A stretch of DNA of 64,000 bases, from assembly GCF_020080045.1 (NCBI RefSeq), contig NZ_CP083451.1, forward strand, positions 1,488,001-1,552,000, in the 5' to 3' direction. Below are positions 34,364 through 42,662 of the stretch, in pieces. Under the pieces are notes generated by a model. It ran no database searches and was not told the origin of the DNA. It saw only the letters and a program-made list of their open reading frames with translations. Position numbers and translations under genes: made by a program. Source of the stretch: Comamonas odontotermitis. GTDB taxonomy: Bacteria; Pseudomonadota; Gammaproteobacteria; Burkholderiales; Burkholderiaceae_C. Position 1 is the stretch's first letter; every line of letters begins with the position of its first letter.

Positions 34364-35941
34364 ATGAGTGAAGCGCAGACCCCACCAACACATCCCACCC
34401 CACCCCCGACAGCCGCCGAAATGGCAGCCGGCATTGCCGCCAGCGAAGCTGCGCAATTTCCTGCAGATGCCCTGTGCATCACCTCCATGGACATGGACGC
34501 CCAAGGCGTGGCGCGCCGCGCCGACGGCAAGGTCGTGTTTGTCGACGGTGCCTTGCCTACCGAATGGGTCAGTGCCAAGACCCGCCGCAAGAAAAACAAC
34601 TGGGAGCAGGCCGATCTGCTGCAGATCCACCGTGAATCCTCGCAGCGCGTGCGCCCCGGCTGCCCCCACTTTGGCCTGCATGCCGGCGCCTGCGGCGGCT
34701 GCAAGATGCAGCACATGCACGTAAGCGGGCAGATCGCCATCAAGCAGCGGGTGCTGGAGGACAACCTCTGGCACCTGGGCAAGGTGGTGCCCGAGACCGT
34801 GATGCGCCCCATCGAAGGCCCGAGCTGGGGCTACCGCTTCCGGGCGCGCCTGTCGGTGCGCTATGTGGCCAAGAAGGGCAAGGTGCTGGTGGGCTTTCAT
34901 GAGCGCAAGAGCCGCTACATCGCCGACATGGAAACCTGCAAGGTGCTGCCGCCCCATGTCGATGCTCTGCTGATGCCCATGCGCGAGCTGATCGCCAGCA
35001 TGGATGCGCGCGAGACCTGCCCGCAGATTGAGGTGGCCTGCGGCGATGAGGTGACCGCGCTGGTGCTGCGCCACCTGGAGCCGCTGTCCGATGCCGACCA
35101 GCAGCGCCTGCGCGATTTTGCCGCTGCCCACAACGTGCAATGGTGGTTGCAGCCCAAGGGGCCGGACACCGTGCGCCTGATGGACGAGGGCGGCACGCAG
35201 CTGTCGTACGGTCTGCCCGATTTCGGCATCACCATGCCTTTCAAGCCGACCGACTTCACCCAGGTCAACCCGCACATCAACCGCGTGCTGGTCACCCGCG
35301 CGCTGCGCCTCTTGGATGCGAAGAAGACCGAGCGTGTGATCGACTGGTTCTGCGGCCTGGGCAACTTCACGCTGCCGATTGCCACCATGGCGCGCGAAGT
35401 GCTCGGTATCGAGGGATCGGACACGCTGGTACAGCGCTCGCATGAGAACTACGCGGCCAACAATGCTGCAAGGCCAGCTGGTCAGGCGCTTGCTGCTACT
35501 AGCTTTGTAGCGCGCAACCTGTTCGAGATGACGCCCGAGATGCTGGTGGCCGATGGCCAGGCTGACAAATGGCTGGTTGATCCGCCACGCGAAGGCGCGT
35601 TTGCTCTCTCCAAGGCACTGGCGGACATCCACAAGGCGCGTCACCAGGTGCCCGATGCGCCTGTGCTGCCCACATCTGCCAAGGAATGGACGCCGCCCCG
35701 CCGCATTGTCTATGTCAGCTGCAACCCGGCCACGCTCGCGCGTGATGCGGGGCTGCTGGTGCACCAGGGCGGTTACCGTTGCGTGGCAGCGGGCGTGGTC
35801 AACATGTTCCCGCATACGGCCCACGTCGAGAGCATGGCCGTCTTCGAATGGGACGGCCACCCGCCCTCCGTCAAGACAGACGCAGAGGCAGACCTGGCCG
35901 CGCTGGCTGCAGAGAGCGAAAACAACCTCATGGATGCCTGA
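34364..35941 (+). CDS. rlmD: 23S rRNA (uracil-1939-C5)-methyltransferase RlmD
   Basis: The product is 525 residues from ATG 34364. The N-terminal iron-sulfur cysteines [14 protein letters not shown] plus METCKVL fit the [4Fe-4S] cluster of RlmD/RumA. The SAM-binding region [20 protein letters not shown] and the catalytic [12 protein letters not shown] with nucleophilic cysteine are intact, as is the DPPREG motif. It methylates U1939 of 23S rRNA. A short insertion ([13 protein letters not shown], about 35480-35515) is AT-richer than its surroundings. It resembles the GCTA...TAGC repeats seen in intergenic regions. A hairpin terminator begins two bases after the stop. Confidence 0.92.
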   Translation: MSEAQTPPTHPTPPPTAAEMAAGIAASEAAQFPADALCITSMDMDAQGVARRADGKVVFVDGALPTEWVSAKTRRKKNNWEQADLLQIHRESSQRVRPGCPHFGLHAGACGGCKMQHMHVSGQIAIKQRVLEDNLWHLGKVVPETVMRPIEGPSWGYRFRARLSVRYVAKKGKVLVGFHERKSRYIADMETCKVLPPHVDALLMPMRELIASMDARETCPQIEVACGDEVTALVLRHLEPLSDADQQRLRDFAAAHNVQWWLQPKGPDTVRLMDEGGTQLSYGLPDFGITMPFKPTDFTQVNPHINRVLVTRALRLLDAKKTERVIDWFCGLGNFTLPIATMAREVLGIEGSDTLVQRSHENYAANNAARPAGQALAATSFVARNLFEMTPEMLVADGQADKWLVDPPREGAFALSKALADIHKARHQVPDAPVLPTSAKEWTPPRRIVYVSCNPATLARDAGLLVHQGGYRCVAAGVVNMFPHTAHVESMAVFEWDGHPPSVKTDAEADLAALAAESENNLMDA

Positions 35942-35942
35942 C

Positions 35943-35963
35943 AAGGTGGATTACCACCTTTTC
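35943..35963 (+). terminator. terminator of rlmD
   Basis: AAGGTGG-ATTA-CCACCTT followed by TTC, immediately after the stop codon. Confidence 0.7.
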
Positions 35964-36128
35964 AGGCACAAATGATGTGATGACGGCGACGGATTCCATC
36001 TGTTCATAGCCGGTTATGCTTGTGGAACGAGGAATGTGCGCAAAGTCCCCTCCTGCCCGGGAAAGTGGCTTTGGACACATCCTTTCCATCTGAACTGAGT
36101 TGAACCGATTCGATTGAGGAGAGACACC

Positions 36129-36536
36129 ATGAAAACCAAACCCGTGCTGGAACTGGCCGACGTCAAGGCCATCCTGAACGCTGCCGAGGCCGAAGCGGCC
36201 AAGAACAACTGGGTTGTCAGCATTGCCGTGGTGGACGATGGCGGCAACCTGCTGGGCATGATCCGCCGCGACGGCGCAGCCCCCGTGTCTGCCCACATCT
36301 GCCAGGCCAAGGCGCGCACCGCTGCGCTGGGCCGCCGCGACACCAAGGGCTACGAAGACATGATCAACGGTGGCCGTACCGCATTCCTGAGCGCTCCCGT
36401 GATCGACGGCATGCTCGAAGGCGGCCTGCCGGTCATGAAGGATGGCGAATGCCTGGGTGCTGTGGGCGTGAGCGGCGTCAAGTCCAACGAAGACGCGCAG
36501 ATCGCCAAGGCCGGTATTGCTGGCATCGGCCTGTAA
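36129..36536 (+). CDS. GlcG/HbpS-type heme-binding domain protein
   Basis: The product is 135 residues from ATG 36129, with AGGAG 9 bases upstream. A single GlcG/HbpS (DUF336) domain is seen: LADVKAILNAAEAEAAKNNW, VSIAVVDDGGNLLGMIRRDG, and the C-terminal GGLPVMKDGECLGAVGVSG. There is no signal peptide. Family members bind heme or corrinoids, or are accessory proteins of oxidative pathways. The catalytic role is unknown and the cofactor is not evident from sequence. It stands alone with its own terminator. Confidence 0.88.
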   Translation: MKTKPVLELADVKAILNAAEAEAAKNNWVVSIAVVDDGGNLLGMIRRDGAAPVSAHICQAKARTAALGRRDTKGYEDMINGGRTAFLSAPVIDGMLEGGLPVMKDGECLGAVGVSGVKSNEDAQIAKAGIAGIGL

Positions 36537-36577
36537 TCACCAGCTTCACTGGCAGGAGAGCAATCTCTATGCGCAAG

Positions 36578-36599
36578 GCGGCCGCGAGGCCGCTTTTTT
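36578..36599 (+). terminator. terminator of the GlcG/HbpS-like gene
   Basis: GCGGCC-GCGA-GGCCGC followed by six T. Confidence 0.88.
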
Positions 36600-36675
36600 C
36601 ATGCAGGAGCGCTACGGCAAACTGCCCGGACTGCTTCCTGATACATGGCGGCTTGCAACCACCGCCTCCGGCGGG

Positions 36676-38256
36676 TCAGCTGCAGGTATAGCTCGATGCC
36701 TGGTTCACATCGCCCGAGCCGTTGTACCGAGGGTAGAGGGGATGCCGGCAGACCGGCTTGCTGCGGGTTGTTGTGCCGCTGGTGGCGGTATAGATAAGCT
36801 GCTGGGGCGCTGCACCTTTTTCTACCCAATCCATGATGGCGCTGGCCCAATCCACCTCCCACAGGCTCTGGCCCACTCCGTGGGTGGCGCCCGGCACAAT
36901 GAAAAAACGTGTTGCCGTCCCCGGGTCAGCCAGGCCCTTGGACTGTGCAATGCCAGCCATGGCTGTCCAGTTGCGGTAGTGGTCGGCCGGCGAGAGCAGT
37001 CCATCGCTGCCGCCATGCCAGGAGATAAGCTTTCTGCCCGATGCCACAAAGCCGGCAATGGCCGCTTTGTCGTGGTCAGCGCCAATCTGTGACAGGCCGG
37101 TCTTCAAAATCGGGTAGTCCGTCTCCAGTTGGAAAGTCGATTGCCTGGCAGGCGTGAGCCAGACCGCATCGCCGCTGGCCAGCAGCGCAAAGCCGCCGCC
37201 GAGCAGCTCCCAGCCTTGGCCCAGTCCGCTGGACCACCAGTAACCCGAGAGCAGGCTGGTGCCGTTCTGCAGTTTCAGATCGGTAAAGTAGGACTTCATC
37301 GTTGCCACCTGCGGCGCGCTCAGGCAAATGGCCGGGTCGGGGCTCGCCCCTGCTGCGCCGCACTGAAGCGCTGCGGGGTCAAACCTGCAGGCCATGGGGT
37401 TGGCAATCACCTCGTCTGCCACACCATCCAGCCCATCGCAGGCAGCTACGGCGGCACCATGGGCCGCATTGATCTGCGCCGCACTCAGCGCGGCTGGCGT
37501 TCCCTTGGCAGCAGCTTCCTGCAACCACGCACTGGTCTGCCCGGCCATGTCCATGGTTTCGCAGCCGGACACGATGCCGTCAAACTCCTGGGGCCAGCGC
37601 TGTGCGGCGATATACGCATTGCGCCCGCCATTGGAGCAGCCATTGAAGTAACTGTGGCTTGGTGCCTTGCCGAAGAAGGCCTTCGTCACTGCCTTCCCGA
37701 AGTGGACCGTTGTACCCAATGCCGCGTATGCATAGTCGGTGGCCGATTGGCGGCCCTCCGGACTGGTACTCGCCCAGATGCCGGGCGCCGCCTGCGCAGC
37801 CACGTTTGCGCGGTTTCCGCCATTGGAGGCGGCGTACACCGCGCCCTTGTTCGCCACGATGGCACTGAGCGCCGTGATGGCGCCACCTGCGTCAGTCGTG
37901 ACTGCGGAGGGGATCTGGCCATCGAAGCCGCCACCCCCTTGCTGCCAATAGCGCCCGGTCCAGTGATCCGGTACATCGATTTCGATGTCGAGATAGGGCG
38001 CACGCGTTCCCAATACCTGGCAGAAGCCGGGCGAGGAAACAGCCGCGTTCGCTTCATGGCGCGTGGTTTTGGTGATGGTCACCCCTTCAATGACCTGACC
38101 GGCAAGGCTCAGGCAGGTCGCCTTCAACTGCTCGGCAGTCGGCGGGGTGGGCGCCGGAGAACCGCTGCCCCCGCCACCACAGCCTTGCAGGACCAACCCC
38201 GCCGCAAGCAACAGTTCACTCAGGGGCAGGGCGCGGGGCAGGAGTTCTTCGCTCAT
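36676..38256 (-). CDS. tannase/feruloyl esterase family lipoprotein
   Basis: The product is 526 residues from ATG 38256 (GGAGAG upstream). The signal peptide ends in lipobox LQGC followed by GGGGSGSP, a flexible tether, so it is an anchored extracytoplasmic enzyme. The catalytic core fits the tannase/feruloyl-esterase family: YFNGCSNGGRNAYIAAQRWP holds the serine in a G-C-S-x-G context with the cysteine used for the family's disulfide. The catalytic Asp lies in the DPGTATRF region and the His in PGATHGVG. Such enzymes release hydroxycinnamic or gallic acids from plant esters. The exact substrate is not predictable. Confidence 0.87.
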   Translation of the reverse strand: MSEELLPRALPLSELLLAAGLVLQGCGGGGSGSPAPTPPTAEQLKATCLSLAGQVIEGVTITKTTRHEANAAVSSPGFCQVLGTRAPYLDIEIDVPDHWTGRYWQQGGGGFDGQIPSAVTTDAGGAITALSAIVANKGAVYAASNGGNRANVAAQAAPGIWASTSPEGRQSATDYAYAALGTTVHFGKAVTKAFFGKAPSHSYFNGCSNGGRNAYIAAQRWPQEFDGIVSGCETMDMAGQTSAWLQEAAAKGTPAALSAAQINAAHGAAVAACDGLDGVADEVIANPMACRFDPAALQCGAAGASPDPAICLSAPQVATMKSYFTDLKLQNGTSLLSGYWWSSGLGQGWELLGGGFALLASGDAVWLTPARQSTFQLETDYPILKTGLSQIGADHDKAAIAGFVASGRKLISWHGGSDGLLSPADHYRNWTAMAGIAQSKGLADPGTATRFFIVPGATHGVGQSLWEVDWASAIMDWVEKGAAPQQLIYTATSGTTTRSKPVCRHPLYPRYNGSGDVNQASSYTCS

Positions 38257-38381
38257 GGTTGTCTCTCCGATCTGTGCGTAGCGTAACAGAGGCCGAAGGG
38301 GCAGATGCCGTTGGATGACCTGCATCAAGTGTCGCAAGCTCTACCGTGCGTGCCGTATGGCAGAAGAGGGATCACCAAAAG

Positions 38382-38409
38382 CACAACGGCCGCAATGGCG
38401 GCCGTTGTG
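38382..38409 (-). terminator. perfect 12-bp hairpin downstream of the hemP 3' UTR
   Basis: CACAACGGCCGC-AATG-GCGGCCGTTGTG; on the minus strand it is followed by CTTTTGG. It probably acts as a second, back-up terminator for hemP. Confidence 0.6.
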
Positions 38410-38426
38410 AGTCTGTGACGGTGGGG

Positions 38427-38518
38427 AAAAAAAGTGCCTGGCTACGTGGCAAGCCTCTGGCTGGCAAATACGACCTTTGGAGGGTGTGTTGGCCTCCTAG
38501 AGTCGCCCCACGATGAAA
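38427..38518 (-). ncRNA. structured hemP 3'-UTR module (same family as the RNA at 33516)
   Basis: It begins directly after the hemP stop with GTTTCATCGTGGGGCGAC and ends GCCAGGCA then seven T (38427-38433). It shares the 18-nt 5' block, the GCCAGCC loop element, the GTAGCC segment and the outer CGTGG/CCACG pairing with the orphan transcript at 33516-33667. The inner stem sequences differ. It serves at least as a terminator and may release a 3'-UTR-derived small RNA when hemP is expressed. Confidence 0.55.
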
Positions 38519-38519
38519 C

Positions 38520-38717
38520 CTATTTCGTCAGAATGAGCTTGCCCAGCTTGGTGGCCTGCAAGCGGTAGATGGCGCCATTGTGCAGAATGGAAACGGCTTT
38601 GGCGCCTTGCAGCAATTCGCTGCTCTCCAGGGTACCTGCAGGGCACACGGGCTGGGCCGTGCTGGCAGTGCTGAGCGGAGCAGTCGTTGGAAGGGCAAGA
38701 GGTGCGCTGGTTTGCAT
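38520..38717 (-). CDS. hemP: hemin uptake protein HemP
   Basis: The product is 65 residues from ATG 38717 (MQTSAPLALPTTAPLSTAST); a TTG at 38738 would add seven residues. The C-terminal half is the HemP/HmuP domain: LLQGAKAVSILHNGAIYRLQ ending TKLGKLILTK. HemP proteins are small, needed for heme or hemin uptake, and in rhizobia HmuP activates heme-uptake genes. Upstream at 38751 is a Fur-like box. Downstream is the structured element discussed above. No heme receptor is adjacent. Confidence 0.9.
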   Translation of the reverse strand: MQTSAPLALPTTAPLSTASTAQPVCPAGTLESSELLQGAKAVSILHNGAIYRLQATKLGKLILTK

Positions 38718-38750
38718 GGCAATCGCTTGTTGATTCAAAACTTGATCAAA

Positions 38751-38765
38751 TGATAACGATTCTTA
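38751..38765 (-). promoter_or_regulatory. Fur box of hemP
   Basis: TGATAACGATTCTTA matches TGATAATNATTATCA at 11 of 14 defined positions and lies about 35 bases before the hemP ATG. It contains the AATAAGAAT element (on the minus strand) shared with the other iron promoters here. Confidence 0.7.
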
Positions 38766-38859
38766 TTTCCAAAGTCCAGGGGATCTTTCGAATAACCATA
38801 CGGAACGTCAGAAAAAGCCGCCACAGCAATCCCTGGCTCACGGGCTGATCCAAAGCACA

Positions 38860-40065
38860 TCAGGTCGTATGCATCAAGGGATAAACGGCCAGCCCCAGTA
38901 GCGCAGCGGCAAGTACAACGACAGGCTCAGGCAGCTTTTTAAATCGCAAGAGCAATACCGCAGTCCCTACAGCCAGACATGCGGTGACCCAGTCACCAAT
39001 TGAGCGCTGCCCAATGACAATGACGGCCCCAATGATTGCTCCGATAGCTGCAGCGGTAACACCGTCCACAAATGCCACAAGAGCAGGCACTTTGCCGTAT
39101 TTTTTGAAGTAGGGAGCTGGAATCACGGTAAGCAAGAAGCATGGCAGAAATGTGGCAATCGCTGCAACCACGGCGCCCCAAAAGCCGGACACTAGAAAGC
39201 CAATAAATCCTGTAGTGATGACAACCGGCCCTGGCGTAATCATTGCCACTGCGACAGCGTCCACGAACTGGTGGTCGGTCAACCATGCGTACTCTTTGAC
39301 GACGCCCGAGTACAGGAACGGAACGATGGCTAAACCACTACCGAAAACGAATGTCCCGGCATAGGCAAAATAGCGCCCAATTTGAGCAATTTTTTCCAAG
39401 TCAACATTGCTCAATGCAAAGAACCCAATCACTGGTGCCGCCGATACATGCAGGGTGCGTTTGGAGATCCAGGCCGGAGGCGCACGCAGCAACCAAACGA
39501 GAACCCCGGAGCCGATGAAAAGCCACAGTTCCTCGGACTGGGTGACAAAGGTAACGCATGCACTTGTGGCACATATAAGCCATAGAAGCTTGTCTTTGCC
39601 GATGTTCTTGGTTGTGAGCTTGTACGCGCTGATGCTGATGATGCCTATCACGCATGCCCCAACGCCATAGAAAACGGCTTGCATCCATGTGAGACCTCCG
39701 TACGTTCTGTAGGTAACACCAAGCGCCACGACCATGACAAACGAAGGCAGCACAAAGGCAAGGCCGACGAGAGAAGCTCCAAGCAGGCGATATTGAACAA
39801 ATCCAAGATAGATTGCCAACTGAGCAGCTAGTGGCCCAGGCATCAACTGTGCAAGTGCGAGTCCTTCTTTGTAATCGGACTCAGTGAACCATTGGCGTCG
39901 CTCTACCAGGTCGCGATACATGTAGCCCACAAGCGCGACTGGGCCACCGAAACCCCAGGTGCCAAGGCCCAGCATGTAGAGGGTGAGCTGCCACAACGTA
40001 TAAGGTGTTGGGCTTGCGACCGTTTCAGGTGTGGATGGGGTGAGGGAGGGGGTGGGGGATGTCAA
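38860..40065 (-). CDS. chrA: chromate transporter ChrA (two-domain CHR family)
   Basis: The product is 401 residues, starting at TTG 40065, which has AGGAG seven bases upstream (no better ATG is in frame). There are two homologous CHR halves: GTWGFGGPVALVGYMYRDLV with LAQLMPGPLAAQLAIYLG, and VPFLYSGVVKEYAWLTDHQF with VAMITPGPVVITTGFIGF. This is the long CHR form that exports chromate with proton coupling. The leader holds a small hairpin (CGGGC-TATAT-GCCCG, 40078-40092). No chrB regulator is adjacent. Codons are less GC-rich than in the flanking genes, hinting at acquisition. Confidence 0.92.
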   Translation of the reverse strand: MTSPTPSLTPSTPETVASPTPYTLWQLTLYMLGLGTWGFGGPVALVGYMYRDLVERRQWFTESDYKEGLALAQLMPGPLAAQLAIYLGFVQYRLLGASLVGLAFVLPSFVMVVALGVTYRTYGGLTWMQAVFYGVGACVIGIISISAYKLTTKNIGKDKLLWLICATSACVTFVTQSEELWLFIGSGVLVWLLRAPPAWISKRTLHVSAAPVIGFFALSNVDLEKIAQIGRYFAYAGTFVFGSGLAIVPFLYSGVVKEYAWLTDHQFVDAVAVAMITPGPVVITTGFIGFLVSGFWGAVVAAIATFLPCFLLTVIPAPYFKKYGKVPALVAFVDGVTAAAIGAIIGAVIVIGQRSIGDWVTACLAVGTAVLLLRFKKLPEPVVVLAAALLGLAVYPLMHTT

Positions 40066-40314
40066 GATACGCTCCTACCCGGGCATATAGCCCGAAATTA
40101 GGAGCAGCACTTGGGACAGAGGCTGTCCTTGGTGGCGGGGAGACTGCTCAAATCCCCAACTGCGAAAATTCTACCTTTAAACAGTGGACTTTGCGAAGAG
40201 AATAATGCTCTCAGGCTCAACCGGTGATCCGGCACCGCTATACGAGCAAGTAATTGGCTGCGACATATGGTGACATCGTCCAAGTCCTGACCGAAAACCA
40301 ACTGGAAGGAAGCC
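40066..40314. other. intergenic region between divergent chrA and the His-rich DMT gene
   Basis: It holds the chrA leader hairpin and probably both promoters. A minus-strand open frame ending near 40098 would finish SLCPKCCS; it overlaps the DMT start and has no convincing start of its own, so it is not called as a gene. Confidence 0.4.
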
Positions 40315-41358
40315 ATGAATGCTCTGACAAATCGGGGTGTGCTCGCTGCACTGGGCGCCGCAGTTCTCTTCGGTGCGGGAACACCTGCCGTCAAGCTGCT
40401 GCTGGAACACGCCAGCCCATGGCTGCTGGCAGGCATCCTTTATTTGGGTTCAGGAATTGGCTTGCTGATTTACAGGCTGGTGACTCACGCTTGTCCTGTT
40501 GAGCTCAAGAGCAATGAGATCGGATGGCTGGGCGGGGCTGTCATCGCAGGTGGCATGGTGGGCCCACTTTTGCTAATGACCGGTCTTACTGGAATGGCTG
40601 CCTCCGACGCCTCGCTGTTATTGAATGCCGAAGGCGTACTGACAGCAGTCCTGGCCTGGTTCGTCTTCAAAGAAAACTTTGACCGCCGAATTGCCCTTGG
40701 AACGCTTGCCATTGTGGCTGGCGCTATTGTTCTCAGTTGGCCCAATCAAAAGAGCGCGGCAGCGCTCTGGCCATCGCTTTCTGTGATGGGTGCGTGCCTT
40801 TGCTGGGCGATTGATAACAATCTCACACGCAAGGTCTCTATTGCTGATGCGTCCTTCATTGCCATGGTCAAGGGCCTGGCTGCAGGGGCAACCAACCTGG
40901 TGCTTGCACTGGTAACAGGTGCTCACTTGCCATCATTCCCCATCATTGCCATAGGTGCCGTCATCGGTTTTCTCAGCTATGGCAGCAGCCTTGTACTCTT
41001 TGTCATTGCATTGCGCAATCTCGGCACAGCGCGGACTGGCGCCTATTTTTCCATTGCGCCGTTCTTTGGTGCAATTCTCGCTATCGTATTTCTGGGCGAG
41101 ACTGCTTCACCTCAGCTTTTGATTGCAGGCGTTCTGATGGGGGTTGGCGTCTGGCTGCATTTGACTGAAACGCATGAGCATGAACACACGCATGAGCTGC
41201 TGGAGCACAGCCATGAGCACGAACATGATGAGCACCACCAGCATGCGCACGAGGACGGGTCAAATTTGACAGGAAAGCATGTTCATTGGCACCGTCACGA
41301 ACCAATGACACACAGACATGCGCATTTCCCGGATGTACACCATCAACACCAGCATTGA
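40315..41358 (+). CDS. DMT-family (EamA) transporter with long His-rich tail
   Basis: The product is 347 residues; AAGGAAG precedes ATG 40315. Residues 1-285 form ten membrane segments with two EamA halves (LGAAVLFGAGTPAVKLLLEH; GACLCWAIDNNLTRKVSIAD). The last 60 residues are strikingly histidine-rich (HEHEHTHELLEHSHEHEHDE, then further HxH runs to the end) and should be cytoplasmic. Such tails bind Ni, Co, Zn or Cu. DMT members export amino acids, purines or metals; with chrA beside it, a metal-related role such as metal or metallophore export is plausible but unproved. RcnA- and CzcD-type exporters carry similar His-rich tails but are not homologous. Confidence 0.85.
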   Translation: MNALTNRGVLAALGAAVLFGAGTPAVKLLLEHASPWLLAGILYLGSGIGLLIYRLVTHACPVELKSNEIGWLGGAVIAGGMVGPLLLMTGLTGMAASDASLLLNAEGVLTAVLAWFVFKENFDRRIALGTLAIVAGAIVLSWPNQKSAAALWPSLSVMGACLCWAIDNNLTRKVSIADASFIAMVKGLAAGATNLVLALVTGAHLPSFPIIAIGAVIGFLSYGSSLVLFVIALRNLGTARTGAYFSIAPFFGAILAIVFLGETASPQLLIAGVLMGVGVWLHLTETHEHEHTHELLEHSHEHEHDEHHQHAHEDGSNLTGKHVHWHRHEPMTHRHAHFPDVHHQHQH

Positions 41359-41462
41359 GCCAAAGCGGGTGGAGCAGGCTGAGCCGTTGCAAGCGGCCCG
41401 ACCTGGCTGCAACCCGCACGGTATCTGCCCTGCAGGCATGTATTCCTCCATGGGGCAAGCAA

Positions 41463-41594
41463 CTACATCTGCTTTTTCTGCTGGTCCTGCTTCTGCTGAT
41501 CGGTCTGTTGACCGGGCTTCTGAGGATTCGATTGGTCTTGCTGTTTTTGACCAGGCTTCTGGTCATGCTGATTGGGCTGCTGTTGGTTGGTCAT
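41463..41594 (-). CDS. 43-residue glutamine-rich hydrophilic protein
   Basis: ATG 41594 has a strong AGGAG site seven bases upstream. The product starts MTNQQQPNQHDQKPGQKQQD and ends QQKKQM. It is almost entirely Gln, Lys, Asp, Asn and Pro, with KPGQ repeated twice. No hydrophobic core is possible, so it should be disordered. This composition resembles small stress-related hydrophilic proteins, but no family is recognised. The coding bias and good ribosome site argue for a real gene below the usual size cut-off. Confidence 0.6.
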   Translation of the reverse strand: MTNQQQPNQHDQKPGQKQQDQSNPQKPGQQTDQQKQDQQKKQM

Positions 41595-41853
41595 GTCGAT
41601 CTCCTGATGAACGTGCGGTGGATGGAGCAGCGTCTGCGCTGTTTCGCCCTATGGAGGGCTGGCGGACACTGCAAGTTCAGAGTACGCCTTGCCCGGACAT
41701 GCAGCTGTAGTCCGCCGGGCCGCACCGACGTAGTGCCATCTGGTCAGAACAGCTGTTCGAAGTTGAAACAATTGATGCCTCTGAGCGCAGATAGGCGTAC
41801 AGTGAATGGGTCATTTGCCCAAGCAGGGGAGTCCTGCAGCAAAGGGGGACAAA

Positions 41854-42033
41854 ATGACAAATCCAGACAGAACAGGAATCAAAGTCTTCCAGTACCTGCA
41901 ACGCTTGCAGGAAGAGTTCAGGCAATTGCAGGTCTTGGAGCCTTTGGTAGGATCTTTACAGCATGATCGGATGAAAATAGTTGAGCGAGAGCTCTCTGAG
42001 TTGAAAGCAGAGCAGCCAGTACCAGCGTTGTAA
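41854..42033 (+). CDS. 59-residue helical protein, unrecognised
   Basis: ATG 41854 follows GGGGGACAAA. The product, starting MTNPDRTGIKVFQYLQRLQE, is mostly amphipathic helix (FRQLQVLEPLVGSLQHDRMK), likely a small coiled-coil. A terminator follows 18 bases after the stop, supporting expression. An upstream in-frame ATG at 41806 is poorer. No family is recognised. Confidence 0.6.
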   Translation: MTNPDRTGIKVFQYLQRLQEEFRQLQVLEPLVGSLQHDRMKIVERELSELKAEQPVPAL

Positions 42034-42051
42034 ATCGAAATTGCGAACCAA

Positions 42052-42075
42052 GCCGCCCACATGGGCGGCTTTTTC
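42052..42075 (+). terminator. terminator after the 59-residue protein gene
   Basis: GCCGCCC-ACAT-GGGCGGC followed by TTTTTC. Confidence 0.85.
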
Positions 42076-42130
42076 AATGTCGGCGTGCAGCTCGCAGCGT
42101 TCTGCATTGAGTGCGGGCGGATTCCTTCAC

Positions 42131-42385
42131 CTATCCTTCAGTGGGCTTCTTGCTGCCCAATGGGCGTCCATCCGTGCCCCTGGCGTCGGTGTTTTCGAGC
42201 CCACGCTTGACATCCTTGAATGCCTGCTGGACTTCCGGATGCGGATCCTTGCGGGTCGCGCCGATCGATTGGTCGCGCTCATGGGGAAGTTTTGCAGACG
42301 AACCGGGGTTGGATGGTGTCTGCTGCGAGGTTGTATCGACTTCAACTTCTGGCGTGGTTGTGCCTTTGACTGGTTTTCGAGTCAT
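42131..42385 (-). CDS. 84-residue hydrophilic conserved hypothetical protein
   Basis: ATG 42385 has a perfect AGGAGG site. The product begins MTRKPVKGTTTPEVEVDTTS and contains AKLPHERDQSIGATRKDPHP followed by EVQQAFKDVKRGLENTDARG. It is highly charged, without signal peptide or membrane segment, and is predicted to be largely disordered. The LPHERD-S-G motif and QQA-DV-RGL-DT motif recur in small comamonad proteins as I recall, but no function is known. Confidence 0.75.
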   Translation of the reverse strand: MTRKPVKGTTTPEVEVDTTSQQTPSNPGSSAKLPHERDQSIGATRKDPHPEVQQAFKDVKRGLENTDARGTDGRPLGSKKPTEG

Positions 42386-42662
42386 GGAGCCTCCTCAAAA
42401 GAACCATTAGGCCGGGGCCCGAGCGCAGGGGGCGTAGGTCTATCGCTCAGTTGCTTGGCTGGATATCTCGATGAATCGCTACTCCACACGCCATCCTGCA
42501 TGGGGGCTCCTACAGTGCAGCGAACCTGATGAGGAAAAAAATTCGCTGGTACCGGCTTGTTTTCTGGAGCACCAGGCAGGCTTGCACAGAGATCTTCTGG
42601 AGGATTTCCTACCTGAAACCGCCTCTGGAGCACCTATAAACAAGGTTTCGAAAGGGAGTTCC

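Noticed and set aside
34205..35944. 579-codon minus frame opposite rlmD
   Set aside because: Antisense shadow of a complete rRNA methyltransferase gene.
40098..40436. 113-codon minus frame ending SLCPKCCS upstream of chrA
   Set aside because: Most of it is antisense to the DMT transporter gene and no start with ribosome site exists in the remaining part; a leader peptide cannot be excluded.
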